Program-made: the position numbers and the translations under genes
Shown here: one piece after another, positions 1 to 9,579 of the stretch
Numbering within the stretch: position 1 is the stretch's first letter
How the letters are laid out: the number at the start of each line of letters is the position of its first letter
Origin: CAZYVD01 sp964651045
GTDB taxonomy: Bacteria; Zhuqueibacterota; QNDG01; DSAB01
Direction of reading: 5' to 3'
DNA: 56,268 nt
Assembly (NCBI GenBank): GCA_964651045.1
Contig: CAZYVD010000013.1
Span: 1 to 56,268 of the forward strand
Notes under the pieces: model-generated
What the model saw: the letters and a program-made list of their open reading frames with translations, nothing else
Told to the model about the DNA's origin: nothing
Databases searched by the model: none

Positions 1-203
1 CCAATTCTGTCAATAATCTGATCGTTGTGCTATTGGATAATAAATTATTTTGATTAAACGCTCAAGCACTTGTTGGGGTTTCATTTTTAATAATAATTTT
101 TTAAATTATTACAGTCCAATTTCCTGTTGTTTTTTTATTATGGTTTGTTATATTAATATCTAATCTATTTATGGCCTTATACTACAAAACCGAAGGAAAT
201 AGC

Positions 204-2654
204 ATGAGTTCATATCCGTTTAAAGAGATTGAAGAGAAGTGGCAGAGAGTGTGGGAAGAGAAGGGCATCAATAGAATTGATTTAAATGATAACAACAACA
301 AGCTTTACTGTCTGGTCATGTTCATCTATCCTTCAGGAGATCATCTTCATCTCGGGCACTGGTACAATTATGGCCCAACAGATACATGGGCTAGATTCAA
401 GAGGATGCAGGGTTATCGAGTGTTCGAGCCGATGGGTTACGATGCGTTTGGTCTACCTGCAGAAAATTATGCAATAAAAAAGGGGATTCATCCTGCAATC
501 TCAACGGCAGAGAATATAAAGACAATAAGAGAACAGTTAAAGTCTATTGGTGCAATGTATGACTGGTCAAAAGAGATAAATACGAGTGAACCGAAATACT
601 ATAAATGGACTCAATATTTTTTCCTTCTTTTTTATAAAAATGGATTGGCATACAGAAAAAAAGCCCCTGTAAACTGGTGTCCATCCTGTCAGACTGTACT
701 GGCCAATGAACAGGTGGTTGAGGGGTGTTGCGAGAGGTGTAGTACAGAGGTTATTCAGAAGGATCTGGAGCAGTGGTTTTTCAGGATAACAGAGTATGCA
801 GACCGTCTTTTAGAGGGGCTGGACAGAATTGACTGGCCAGAGAAGACAGTAACCATGCAGAGAAACTGGATTGGAAGGAGTGAAGGGGCATGGATTAAGT
901 TTCCTGTTGCAGGTTATGAAGAAACAGTAGAAGTTTTTACAACCCGCCCAGATACACTTTGGGGCGTTACATATATGGTTCTTGCTCCAGAACATCCACT
1001 CGTTGAAAAAATAACAACAAATGAGAATAGAGATTCTGTCAGTAGATATATAGAAGCGACGCGAAAACAGAGCGAGATTGCAAGGACTTCGGCCGAAAAA
1101 GAGAAGACAGGTGTTTTTACAGGAGCCTATTGTATTAATCCCGTAAACGGTGAAAAAGTGCCGATATGGATTGCCGATTACGTACTCATGAGTTACGGAA
1201 CGGGTGCGGTTATGGCCGTTCCCGGACACGATGAAAGAGATTTTGAATTTGCAAAAAAGTATGATCTTCCGATCCGTGAGGTAATAAGCCCCGACGGAAA
1301 CGAACATGAAGATCTCAAAGAGGCTTATATTGATCCAGGAGTAATGGTACGATCCGGTCCATTTACTGGAGTAGAGTCGAGAAGTGGCATTAAGAAGGTT
1401 ATCGCTTATCTCAAGGAAAATGGATGGGGTGGAGAGAAGGTGCAGTACAAATTGAGGGATTGGCTCATTTCAAGGCAGAGGTACTGGGGTGCTCCAATTC
1501 CTGTGGTCTATTGCCCATCGTGCGGTATAGTTCCGGTTCCAGAAGATCAACTGCCTGTTCTTCTTCCAGAGAAGGTCGATTTTAAGTCGAGGGGTGAGTC
1601 TCCTCTTGCCACGAATCGGGAATGGTTGAATACGAACTGTCCGGAATGCGCCCGCAACGCAAGACGTGAGGTGGACACAATGGACACCTTTGTCTGTTCT
1701 TCATGGTACTACCTCCGATTTCCAAATCCTGATATTGATAGTGCTCCTTTCGATTCTGAGCTTGTAAAGAAATGGCTTCCTGTGGATCAATATGTGGGCG
1801 GTGCAGAGCATGCTGTGATGCACCTGATGTATGCAAGGTTTTTTACTAAGGTTCTCTATGATTTGAAGATGATCGATTTTGACGAGCCCTTTTTGCGTCT
1901 GATACATCAGGGAGTAATAACAAATAAAGGGGCAAAGATGTCTAAATCGAGGGGGAATGTCATAAATCCCGATTCCTACATCGATGAATACGGCTCAGAT
2001 TGTTTTAGAATGTATATGATGTTTATGGGTTCATATTCGGAGGGTGGGGACTGGTCTGATGAAGGTATTGAAGGAATAAATAGATTCATAAATCGTGTAT
2101 GGCGTCTAATTGAGAGGATAAAAAGTTCACCACCCCAAGGAGACGAGACCGAGAAAGCAGAGGAGCTGGACAGACAGTGTAATTATGCAATCAAGATGGC
2201 AACAAGGGACCTTGAGCGTTTTCAATTCAACACATCAATAAGCAGGATCATGGAACTGGTGAACAGCATGTATCTCTATGTGCAGCAGATAGAGCCCTCA
2301 AAACAAAACAGAGAGATTTTAAACAGAACTGTTTCTTCACTAATAAAACTCATGGCACCATTTGCACCCCATATGGGAGAGGAGATGTGGGAGATGATTG
2401 GAGGAGGGGGGAGCGTCTTCGATTCTGAATGGCCTTCATGGGATGAGGAAAAATTAAAGAGTGATAGAGTGAATGTGGTTGTACAGGTCAATGGAAAGAT
2501 CAGAGGAGAGATCAGTGTCAAGGTCGATTCTGATGATGAGAAGGTAAAACAGTTGGCACTGGCGCATCATAATGTTAAGAAACACACAGAGGGGAAAAAG
2601 ATAGTCAAGACTGTTGTAGTAAAGAATAGGCTTATCAGTATTGTTGTCAGATAG
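204..2654 (+). CDS. leuS: Leucyl-tRNA synthetase
   Basis: Charges tRNA-Leu with leucine in the cytoplasm; class I synthetase of 816 residues, the usual bacterial length. The class I HIGH motif reads HLGH (about residues 49-52) after YPSGDHLHLG, and KMSKS is intact at about 578-582 within GAKMSKSRGN. A CxxC...CxxC zinc module follows the first catalytic half (WCPSC, then CCERC), and the CP1 editing domain has the usual TTRPDTLWG segment. A second cysteine pair set (CPSC, CPEC) precedes the DTFVCSSWYYLR motif. The ATG at 204 is preferred over the one at 171 because GAAGGA lies just upstream of 204 and nothing resembling a ribosome site precedes 171. The 203 bases before it are AT-rich and show no gene I trust. 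Confidence 0.97.
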   Translation: MSSYPFKEIEEKWQRVWEEKGINRIDLNDNNNKLYCLVMFIYPSGDHLHLGHWYNYGPTDTWARFKRMQGYRVFEPMGYDAFGLPAENYAIKKGIHPAISTAENIKTIREQLKSIGAMYDWSKEINTSEPKYYKWTQYFFLLFYKNGLAYRKKAPVNWCPSCQTVLANEQVVEGCCERCSTEVIQKDLEQWFFRITEYADRLLEGLDRIDWPEKTVTMQRNWIGRSEGAWIKFPVAGYEETVEVFTTRPDTLWGVTYMVLAPEHPLVEKITTNENRDSVSRYIEATRKQSEIARTSAEKEKTGVFTGAYCINPVNGEKVPIWIADYVLMSYGTGAVMAVPGHDERDFEFAKKYDLPIREVISPDGNEHEDLKEAYIDPGVMVRSGPFTGVESRSGIKKVIAYLKENGWGGEKVQYKLRDWLISRQRYWGAPIPVVYCPSCGIVPVPEDQLPVLLPEKVDFKSRGESPLATNREWLNTNCPECARNARREVDTMDTFVCSSWYYLRFPNPDIDSAPFDSELVKKWLPVDQYVGGAEHAVMHLMYARFFTKVLYDLKMIDFDEPFLRLIHQGVITNKGAKMSKSRGNVINPDSYIDEYGSDCFRMYMMFMGSYSEGGDWSDEGIEGINRFINRVWRLIERIKSSPPQGDETEKAEELDRQCNYAIKMATRDLERFQFNTSISRIMELVNSMYLYVQQIEPSKQNREILNRTVSSLIKLMAPFAPHMGEEMWEMIGGGGSVFDSEWPSWDEEKLKSDRVNVVVQVNGKIRGEISVKVDSDDEKVKQLALAHHNVKKHTEGKKIVKTVVVKNRLISIVVR

Positions 2655-2677
2655 TATTAATTTAAGGAGAAGAGATC

Positions 2678-3313
2678 ATGAAGTTTTCAAAAGTTTTAAT
2701 TGTAGCAATTCTGTGGCTATTTATTGGTACAGTCTACGGTCAAGGGATGAGGGTTCTGGAGATAGATTGTGGATATTTTAATCCCAAGAGAGCTGCTAAT
2801 GGGATGATTTTTAGTGGGAGCTATGGAGTTGCATTTGATGAGCGTGTGGACATCAGTCTGGGAATTTCCTATTTTTACAGAAACTACAGGAAAGATACAA
2901 AGGTTGCATCTGAGAACTATGAGAGTGGTGTCAATGAAGAGACCATTACAACAAAGCTCGAATACAACACTACTCTGGTTCCCATTACTGCGAGTATAAA
3001 CATAAAACTTCCATTTCAGCCACCACTTCACTGGAGGATAGGTGGAGGTCTATCATACCAGTTCCTTTTTAATAATGAGAACAATTATGAAGAAGGAATC
3101 AAGGCAAAGAGGTGTTACAGTGGTTTTGGATGGATAGCCAGGGCAGGTATAGAGTATGATATTGGGAGTCGTTCATCCATAATTATCGAGGCATTTTATA
3201 ACAACTGCAAGGTAAAGGGAAACAAATCGAAAAAAGAGGGATTACCTGTCTGGGATCAGGTCGACATGTCGGGTTTGGGATTCAGGGCTGGAATAAGGCT
3301 CGCTTTTTTTTAG
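2678..3313 (+). CDS. Outer-membrane beta-barrel protein (unassigned)
   Basis: A 211-residue exported protein. It starts with a clear signal peptide (MKFSKVLIVAILWLF..., probable cleavage after VYG before Q) and continues as alternating hydrophobic/polar strands rich in Gly and aromatic residues (GVAFDERVDISLGISYFY, WRIGGGLSYQF, GFRAGIRLAFF). The final strand ends in Phe, as barrel proteins usually do. The length suits an 8-stranded OmpA/OmpW-like barrel with a modest insertion. No specific function can be read. A good GGAG ribosome site (TAAGGAGAAGAG) precedes the ATG, and the gene sits 23 bases after leuS and 16 before the rhomboid gene, so co-transcription is likely. Confidence 0.75.
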   Translation: MKFSKVLIVAILWLFIGTVYGQGMRVLEIDCGYFNPKRAANGMIFSGSYGVAFDERVDISLGISYFYRNYRKDTKVASENYESGVNEETITTKLEYNTTLVPITASINIKLPFQPPLHWRIGGGLSYQFLFNNENNYEEGIKAKRCYSGFGWIARAGIEYDIGSRSSIIIEAFYNNCKVKGNKSKKEGLPVWDQVDMSGLGFRAGIRLAFF

Positions 3314-3329
3314 ATTAGAAGAGATTTAA

Positions 3330-4163
3330 ATGTACTCATACAACAGATACAGATGGGGAATTGGTGGTGGAATGACAGAGGCGGTCAAGAAACTCTTGAT
3401 CGCCAATGGGGTGATATTTTTACTTCAATTTATCACAGGCCCACGTATGGCATGGTATCTCGGTCTCGTACCAAGGAATGTATGGACCAAGTTTTACATC
3501 TGGCAGTTTGTTACATATATGTTTCTTCATGCCAATCTCTTCCCACATTTATTATTCAACATGTATGTTTTGTGGTTCTTTGGAAAGGAAGTGGAGAGCA
3601 TGTGGGGACCCAGGGCATTCTACAAATATTACTTTATTACTGGAATCGGAGCCGGTATAATATATGCCTTAGTAAAGCCCTTCTCTACAATTCCCACTAT
3701 TGGTGCATCTGGGGCTGTTTATGGTGTTTTAACGGCCTTTGCACTGATGTTTCCAGACAGAGAGTTGAATCTTTTGATTTTTTTCATATTTCCACTCCGC
3801 ATTAGAGCCAAGACTCTTGCCATAGCCTTTGCAGTAATGGAATTTTTTGGGGGTGTTTTTGCCAGTAGAGACGGTATAGCTCATGCCGCACATCTTGGAG
3901 GGATGTTTATAGGTTATCTCTATATAAAAGGCAGCTGGATGATGTTTAGAATACCTGTGAAGCGATTCAAACAGTGGAGAGCCCAGAGAAGGATGAGGGT
4001 TGAAAGAAATGAGCGGGAGGAGCTTGAGAAGCTGAGAAGAATAGTTGACCAGATACTTGACAAGGCTAATGAGGTTGGTATGGAAAATTTGACACGAGAC
4101 GAGAAGATTTTGTTGAAAAAGGCAAGCAAGATATTCAAGAAGAAGGATATATCTTTTCGATGA
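3330..4163 (+). CDS. Rhomboid-family intramembrane serine protease
   Basis: A 277-residue polytopic membrane protease that would cleave substrates within the membrane. The catalytic serine motif GASG is at about residues 125-128 (Ser127), with the partner histidine in AHAAHLGGMFIG (His188). The family HxxxN region is seen as HLLFNMYVLWFFG. The loop-1 region contains WxR-like MWGPRAFYKYY. After the last helix there is a basic cytoplasmic tail of about 70 residues, predicted helical (RMRVERNEREELEKLRRIVDQ), which is longer than in minimal rhomboids. Its stop overlaps the start of the following amidase gene by 4 bases, implying translational coupling. The substrate is unknown. Confidence 0.93.
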   Translation: MYSYNRYRWGIGGGMTEAVKKLLIANGVIFLLQFITGPRMAWYLGLVPRNVWTKFYIWQFVTYMFLHANLFPHLLFNMYVLWFFGKEVESMWGPRAFYKYYFITGIGAGIIYALVKPFSTIPTIGASGAVYGVLTAFALMFPDRELNLLIFFIFPLRIRAKTLAIAFAVMEFFGGVFASRDGIAHAAHLGGMFIGYLYIKGSWMMFRIPVKRFKQWRAQRRMRVERNEREELEKLRRIVDQILDKANEVGMENLTRDEKILLKKASKIFKKKDISFR

Positions 4164-5668
4164 TGTTAAAGACCAGGGAATCGGTATTTATTTTTGGATT
4201 GATTTTTTGTTCTGCTATATCGCTCATCCATGCCCAGACAAGAGGAAGAATGAGAGTAGTATTTGACGATGGCAGAGAAAATGCTTACATCTCTGTAATA
4301 AGAGAGAATGGAGTGCTGTATGCGTCTATTGGCGACATCGGAGAAGTTTTAAGGCTCAGGTCTGTATTTGTACCAGAGAAAAAGAAGATAGTACTCAGAG
4401 TGGGCTCGAGATCAATAAAAGTGACTGCATATAATCCCTTTGTTCTGGTGGATGATAAACCCTATCAGATGGTTCTTCCGTCGCTCTTTGCATATGGGGA
4501 GATTTACATCCCGCTTGCAATCTTTGTTGAGACGGTTGGTGAGTTTTTTCCCTTTGTCTTTGATTTCAAAAACAGCTCTTCTGTGCTTAAGATATTGAAT
4601 CTGCGATATAATATTACGGCAATAGGAATAGAAGAGAAGATTAATGGATACGTCATACGCATGACGACCACTAAATATTTTAAAGAAGATGAAATAGCAG
4701 TATCATACAACAGAAGATGGCTTAAGGTAAATGTACTGGGTGGTGTTATAGATTCGGCCCGAATCGCTTCTGAGAGGAGGATCGGTATTGTAGAGAAAAT
4801 AGTACCCTTCCAGTTTGAAAATTCGATACAGGTATCTTTTCTTTTGAATCAGGATATTGCTGAACACAATCTATACAGCGATAAAAATGAGATCGTAATT
4901 TCGTTGAGGAGTTCAAAGGAACTCGATGAGGCACTTCTTGAATCGATCAATAATGAGCGAAAGCGGTGGCTCATAGACAGAATCATCATAGATCCGGGCC
5001 ATGGTGGAAAGCATCCTGGAGCTATCGGCCCGAGGGGCACAAAGGAGAAGGATGTGACGCTCGATATTGCACGTAGACTTAAGAGATTGTTAGAGAAAAG
5101 GCTCGGTGTCGAGGTCTTGATGACCAGAGAGGACGATTCGTTTGTAGGCTTGAAGGAGAGAACACAATTTGCCAATGAGCATGAGGGCAAGCTGTTCATA
5201 AGCATTCATACAAACGGAAACAAGAACAGAATGGTAAGGGGATTTTCTACATGGTTTTTAGGAAGGGGTAAGACAGAGGAAGCCCTCCAGGTTGCCGAGA
5301 AGGAGAACTCTGTCATAAAGTTTGAGGATTCATCGGAAATATATGATCAATACAAGGATGCATCTCATATTTTAAATGCCATTGCACAGAATTCATATTT
5401 AAAAGAGAGCGAGGATCTTGCCCAGATGGTGAACGAATCGATGAAGAAGATTACCACTCTTTCGCCATGGGGTAAGGGTGTATATCAGGCACATTTTTAT
5501 GTTCTAATCGGTGCTGCAATGCCGAGTATTCTTGTGGAGACCGCCTTTATTTCAAATAGATACGAGGAGAGACTTCTCAGGACAAGGAGTTTTCGTCAAA
5601 AGATTGCAGAGGCTCTGTATGAGGCAGTTGAGAGATTCAAAAAGAAATATGAAAAGGGAATAGGATAG
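4160..5668 (+). CDS. N-acetylmuramoyl-L-alanine amidase (Amidase_3), exported
   Basis: Cleaves the bond between N-acetylmuramic acid and L-Ala in peptidoglycan; 502 residues, exported. Signal peptide is at residues 1-26 (ending SLIHAQ). About residues 30-115 resemble the copper-amine-oxidase-N/stalk fold (a repeated 'VYASIGDIGEVL...VDDKPYQM...LPSLFAYGEIYIPL' pattern), followed by an AMIN-like beta domain to about residue 260. The catalytic domain begins at IIIDPGHGGKHPGAIG (zinc His), continues with KEKDVTLDIARRL and SIHTNG (second zinc His) and ends with the SILVETAFISN motif containing the catalytic Glu. The start overlaps the rhomboid stop (ATGA). An intrinsic terminator follows about 40 bases downstream, closing this transcription unit. 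Confidence 0.92.
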   Translation: MMLKTRESVFIFGLIFCSAISLIHAQTRGRMRVVFDDGRENAYISVIRENGVLYASIGDIGEVLRLRSVFVPEKKKIVLRVGSRSIKVTAYNPFVLVDDKPYQMVLPSLFAYGEIYIPLAIFVETVGEFFPFVFDFKNSSSVLKILNLRYNITAIGIEEKINGYVIRMTTTKYFKEDEIAVSYNRRWLKVNVLGGVIDSARIASERRIGIVEKIVPFQFENSIQVSFLLNQDIAEHNLYSDKNEIVISLRSSKELDEALLESINNERKRWLIDRIIIDPGHGGKHPGAIGPRGTKEKDVTLDIARRLKRLLEKRLGVEVLMTREDDSFVGLKERTQFANEHEGKLFISIHTNGNKNRMVRGFSTWFLGRGKTEEALQVAEKENSVIKFEDSSEIYDQYKDASHILNAIAQNSYLKESEDLAQMVNESMKKITTLSPWGKGVYQAHFYVLIGAAMPSILVETAFISNRYEERLLRTRSFRQKIAEALYEAVERFKKKYEKGIG

Positions 5669-5706
5669 AAGTACTTAATTGAACAGTGGTATTAAATTTT
5701 CATGTT

Positions 5707-5730
5707 GGTGACCGACAAGGTCACTTTTTT
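5707..5730 (+). terminator. Intrinsic terminator after the amidase gene
   Basis: GTGACC (5708-5713) and GGTCAC (5719-5724) form a 6-bp stem around a GACAA loop, followed directly by six T residues. It lies between the amidase stop and the murI start, so murI probably relies on readthrough or its own promoter. Confidence 0.75.
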
Positions 5731-5741
5731 ATGGGAGTCGT

Positions 5742-6581
5742 ATGGGTGATAACAGACCAATAGGGATTTTTGATTCAGGAGTTGGTGGATTGACAGTTGT
5801 TCGGGAAGTGTTTAAACTCATGCCTGAGGAACAGATAATCTACTTTGGAGATACTGCTCGGGTGCCTTATGGTACTAAGTCTGAAAGAGTTGTTGAAAAG
5901 TTTGCACTTCAGGACATACTGTTTCTCTTGAGCAAGAATGTAAAGATGGTAGTGGCAGCATGTCATACAGTATCATCGATGGTACTTGACAGGCTGATCC
6001 AGGGATTTCATCTTCCTGTGCTTGGAGTTGTAGAACCTGGTGTTAAGTCTGCTCTAGAGAGGAGCAAAAACAAACGTATCGGCATCATTGGAACAAAAGG
6101 TACAATAGAGAGCAAGGCATATGAGAGAAAATTAAAAGATAAAGATAGAGATGTTTATGTGGTCTCTTGCCCATGTCCTCTATTTGTTCCTCTTGCAGAG
6201 GAGGGATGGCTTGAGCAGAGTGTAACATATCAGATTGCGGAGATATATCTCTCTCCACTACGGGAGGAGAAGATCGACACTCTTATTCTCGGATGTACAC
6301 ACTATCCTCTTCTAAAAGGAGTCATAAAAAAGGTGATAGGTTATGATGTTTCGATAATCGATTCTGCAGAAGAGACAGCAAAAATAATCAGGAAGAGATT
6401 AATGGCATTTGGAATGGAGAGGAAGTCGGAGGAGGCCTGTGATCATAAATTTTTTGTCAGCGATATTCCTCATCAATTTCAGGAGATAGGTTCTCGATTT
6501 TTAGGTATGAAACTAAAAAACATATCACGCGTCGATATTGAATCCACAGGTATTACTCCAATGGAATGTGGTTTGAGATGA
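5742..6581 (+). CDS. murI: Glutamate racemase
   Basis: Interconverts L- and D-glutamate to supply D-Glu for peptidoglycan; 279 residues, cytoplasmic, cofactor-independent. The N-terminus has the family signature PIGIFDSGVGGLTV and the GDTARVPYG motif. Both catalytic cysteines are present: Cys74 in AACHTVSS and Cys185 in LGCTHYPLL. The first motif is normally ACNTA; here the Asn after the catalytic Cys is His (codon CAT), which is unusual. The start is ATG 5742 with GGGAG four bases upstream, a slightly short spacing. It fits the preceding amidase functionally (cell wall), although a terminator separates them. Confidence 0.94.
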   Translation: MGDNRPIGIFDSGVGGLTVVREVFKLMPEEQIIYFGDTARVPYGTKSERVVEKFALQDILFLLSKNVKMVVAACHTVSSMVLDRLIQGFHLPVLGVVEPGVKSALERSKNKRIGIIGTKGTIESKAYERKLKDKDRDVYVVSCPCPLFVPLAEEGWLEQSVTYQIAEIYLSPLREEKIDTLILGCTHYPLLKGVIKKVIGYDVSIIDSAEETAKIIRKRLMAFGMERKSEEACDHKFFVSDIPHQFQEIGSRFLGMKLKNISRVDIESTGITPMECGLR

Positions 6582-6592
6582 TAAAATATTTC

Positions 6593-6621
6593 TTGCAAAT
6601 AGATTTTAAATAAGGTATATT
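6593..6621 (+). promoter_or_regulatory. Candidate sigma-70-type promoter for secDF
   Basis: TTGCAA (6593-6598) and TATATT (6616-6621) are separated by 17 bases, matching the -35/-10 consensus at 4 and 5 of 6 positions. The site lies in the very AT-rich 119-base gap between murI and secD. Assigned from sequence only. Confidence 0.4.
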
Positions 6622-6700
6622 TTAATTATTTTAAAATTTATAATATATATATTGTTATACCAATTTTTCTGCATACATAAGATTGAATTGGGAGAGTCTT

Positions 6701-8602
6701 ATGCGAGGTAAAAGTATTTTTAAAACAATTTTTATTTTTGGTGTCATACTCTGGTCGCTGTATACTCTATGGCCGAGCTATAGGATCATGACACTATCAG
6801 AGGAGAAGAGAAAACAGCTGGAAGAGAGCGGTGATATTGAGTCACTGCTAAAGAAATCGATCAAGCTTGGACTCGATCTTCAGGGGGGAATGTATCTGGT
6901 ATATGAGGTTGATTTTCCAGTACTGATCGAGCAGCTTGCAAGAAACAAAGACAGTCAACTTGAGGAGCTTCTCAAAAAGACAAAGGAAGAGTTAAACGTC
7001 AGCAACGATGATTTTCTGACCATACTGCAGAAGAATTTTCGAGAGAAAAACATACCCCTCAACAGGTACTGGGGAGAGAGGGGGGCAAGCGACAGGAGAG
7101 TACTCGATTATCTCGATAAAGAGGCAAAGGATGGCGTGAAGCGTGCTCTCAGAAAGCTCGAGAACCGCATAAACAGATTTGGAGTATCGGAGCCAACGAT
7201 TCAGAAGCTGGGAAACAGAAGGATATTGATCGAGCTTCCAGGTGTATCGAATCCTGAGAGGGCAAAAAATTTGATAAAACAGACAGCACTCCTTGAGTTC
7301 AGGCTGCTGAAAGATCCACGACTCTTTTCTGAAACACTCGATAAAATAGATAAATTGATTGCTAGTGAAAGAGGCCTGGCTCAGAAGGTCGATACATCAG
7401 GAGTGGCAGATACAACAGTGGCGCAGAAGGTCAGTAAGGATAAAGAGATTAGTGTAAGCGAACTTTTTGGAAAGAGCCTCACTCCACAGGAGGGAGAGAA
7501 GAAAGAGGACACAACCCTCGTTGTTGATGAAGAGCTGTTTAATAAGAAGCCATTCTTATCGCTTTTCAGGGATCTGCGAAGGTATGGACATGAGGTCTGC
7601 GTACAGCGCGAGAATGTCAAGGCTGTTGATCGTATCCTGAAGAGAGAGGATGTACAGAAGCTGCTGCCCCCCGACTCAGAGTTTCTGTGGTCTGAGAAGG
7701 AGTTCAGAGTAGGAGATAGATACTACAGGGAGTTGTTTTTTGTGAGGAAACAGGCAGAAATTACAGGTAAATATCTCACAAGCACAAGAGTGACGATTGG
7801 ATCGGGCACAAAGTATGCAGGCATGCCTGAGGTTCATTTTACTTTAAACAGAACAGGTGCGAGGATTTTCAAACGTGTTACAGGTGCGAACATAGGCAAA
7901 CCACTTGCCGTGATTCTGGATGGTCAGGTTGTAGATGCTCCGAGAATTGAAAGTGAGATTCCCAATGGTCAGTCGAGGATAACTGGAATCGGATCGATGG
8001 AGAAGGCAAAGGATCTTGCAAACGTACTGGATGTGGGAGCCCTTCCTGCTCCAATTCATCCAATCGAGGAAAGAAATGTTGGACCATCTCTTGGAGAGGA
8101 TTCGATAAATAAAGGAAAATGGTCTGCCCTGATAGGGCTTTCACTAGTGATAATATTTATGGTAATATATTACAGGATGTCAGGAATCGTTGCAGACATT
8201 GCACTGGTGTTGAATCTAATAATACTTATGGCCATACTTGCGCAATTCAGGTTTACACTAACTCTTCCGGGAGTGGCTGGAATGGTATTGACAATAGGAA
8301 TGGCAGTCGATGCCAATGTACTGGTATTTGAAAGGATTCGAGAGGAACTGAGAACAGGGAAGACGGTGAGGGCCTCTATAGATGCCGGGTATTCACGTGC
8401 CTTCAGAACAATATTTGACGCAAACATTACTACTCTGCTGACTGCCATTGTTCTTTATCAATTTGGTACAGGACCCGTAAGAGGCTTTGCAGTTACTCTG
8501 TCGGTAGGCATCATAGTCAGTATGTTTACGGCTCTGGTTGTGACGCGGTACATATTTGATAGAATAACTTCGAGATTTACACTGAAAAAATTGAGTATTT
8601 AA
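6701..8602 (+). CDS. secD: Protein translocase subunit SecD
   Basis: Inner-membrane subunit that, with SecF, uses the proton gradient to promote late steps of Sec-dependent export. About 633 residues. One N-terminal helix is followed by the LGLDLQGGMYLVYEV motif, a large periplasmic P1 region, and six C-terminal membrane helices with the conserved segments PGVAGMVLTIGMAVDANVLVFERIREE and GFAVTLSVGI. The periplasmic part is longer than in E. coli, with a charged low-complexity stretch around residues 215-275. I place the start at ATG 6701, five bases after GGGAG, and not at an in-frame TTG at 6683. secF follows after 18 bases. Confidence 0.96.
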   Translation: MRGKSIFKTIFIFGVILWSLYTLWPSYRIMTLSEEKRKQLEESGDIESLLKKSIKLGLDLQGGMYLVYEVDFPVLIEQLARNKDSQLEELLKKTKEELNVSNDDFLTILQKNFREKNIPLNRYWGERGASDRRVLDYLDKEAKDGVKRALRKLENRINRFGVSEPTIQKLGNRRILIELPGVSNPERAKNLIKQTALLEFRLLKDPRLFSETLDKIDKLIASERGLAQKVDTSGVADTTVAQKVSKDKEISVSELFGKSLTPQEGEKKEDTTLVVDEELFNKKPFLSLFRDLRRYGHEVCVQRENVKAVDRILKREDVQKLLPPDSEFLWSEKEFRVGDRYYRELFFVRKQAEITGKYLTSTRVTIGSGTKYAGMPEVHFTLNRTGARIFKRVTGANIGKPLAVILDGQVVDAPRIESEIPNGQSRITGIGSMEKAKDLANVLDVGALPAPIHPIEERNVGPSLGEDSINKGKWSALIGLSLVIIFMVIYYRMSGIVADIALVLNLIILMAILAQFRFTLTLPGVAGMVLTIGMAVDANVLVFERIREELRTGKTVRASIDAGYSRAFRTIFDANITTLLTAIVLYQFGTGPVRGFAVTLSVGIIVSMFTALVVTRYIFDRITSRFTLKKLSI

Positions 8603-8620
8603 AACAGTTGAGGATAGATT

Positions 8621-9550
8621 ATGCAGTTTTTCCAAACGCCAAACATCGATTTTGCTTCAAAGCGCAGAGTTGCTTACATTCTTTCCCTTTCTCTGTTTGT
8701 GATTGGTATGGTACATCTTATCATAAAGGGTGGACCAAACCTTGGGATAGACTTCAAGGGGGGAACATCGATACAGATGAGGTTTGCAGATATTGTTTTA
8801 ACAGATAAAATAAGAAATGCACTGATACCAGTAGGATTGGCAAATAGTGAAATAAAACAACTCGGTGGCGGAGAGGAATATGTTATCCGTGTGGAACAGA
8901 TAGAGAAGATAAGCGCTTCAGAAATGGCAAAAATCGTAGAGGATGCCATTTCAAAGGGTTTACCTGACGTGAAGTATGAAATAAGAAAAGTTGATGTGGT
9001 TGGTCCAAAGATAGGTGGTGAGCTTCGCCGCGCCGCTGTTTTTGCGATTCTATTGAGCCTTATTTTAATTTTAATCTATATCGGATGGAGGTTCGAATTT
9101 CTATTTGCCATGGGTGCAATCATTGCACTGTTCCACGATGTACTCATCACACTCGGGATCTTCAGCATCATGAATTATGAACTTTCACTGAAGGAGATCG
9201 CAGCATTCCTTACGATTGTGGGATATTCGCTCAACGATACGATTGTTGTGTATGATAGAATCCGAGAAAATTTAAAGGTGATGAGGAGTGAGAACCTTAT
9301 AGTGATTGTCAATAGGAGTATAAATCAGGTACTGAGCCGCACAGTGATTACATCATTGACCACATTTATTGTGGTTTTGATTCTCTTTGTTTTTGGCGGA
9401 AGTGTGATAAGAGGATTCGCGTTTACCATGCTTGTTGGAATAGTGATAGGAACATACTCTTCAATATTTGTTGCCAGTCCTGTTATTCTCGAATGGCAGA
9501 TGCGGCATGGTGGAAAGCGAGAGTTGAAGATGGCAAAAAAGCGCAGGTGA
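8621..9550 (+). CDS. secF: Protein translocase subunit SecF
   Basis: Partner of SecD in the SecDF export complex; 309 residues with six predicted membrane helices. It shows the family motif LGIDFKGGTSIQMRF in the N-terminal part, and the C-terminal RND-type segments LTIVGYSLNDTIVVYDRIREN, SRTVITSLTTFIVV and GFAFTMLVGIVIGTYSSIF. The ribosome site GAGG lies just before the ATG. It is an ordinary secD-secF pair, with no yajC upstream in this window. Confidence 0.96.
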   Translation: MQFFQTPNIDFASKRRVAYILSLSLFVIGMVHLIIKGGPNLGIDFKGGTSIQMRFADIVLTDKIRNALIPVGLANSEIKQLGGGEEYVIRVEQIEKISASEMAKIVEDAISKGLPDVKYEIRKVDVVGPKIGGELRRAAVFAILLSLILILIYIGWRFEFLFAMGAIIALFHDVLITLGIFSIMNYELSLKEIAAFLTIVGYSLNDTIVVYDRIRENLKVMRSENLIVIVNRSINQVLSRTVITSLTTFIVVLILFVFGGSVIRGFAFTMLVGIVIGTYSSIFVASPVILEWQMRHGGKRELKMAKKRR

Positions 9551-9579
9551 TAATTTTTTGTTAAACTATATTTGGGGGC

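Noticed and set aside
10..84. A 24-codon - strand frame at the left edge as a gene start
   Set aside because: It ends after 24 codons and has no ribosome site. It might be a decayed gene continuing off the window, but there is too little to support that.
3920..4138. Antisense open frames opposite many genes here
   Set aside because: They lie wholly within genes with strong family matches, have no ribosome sites and read as low-complexity Ser/Leu-rich shadows of the coding strand.
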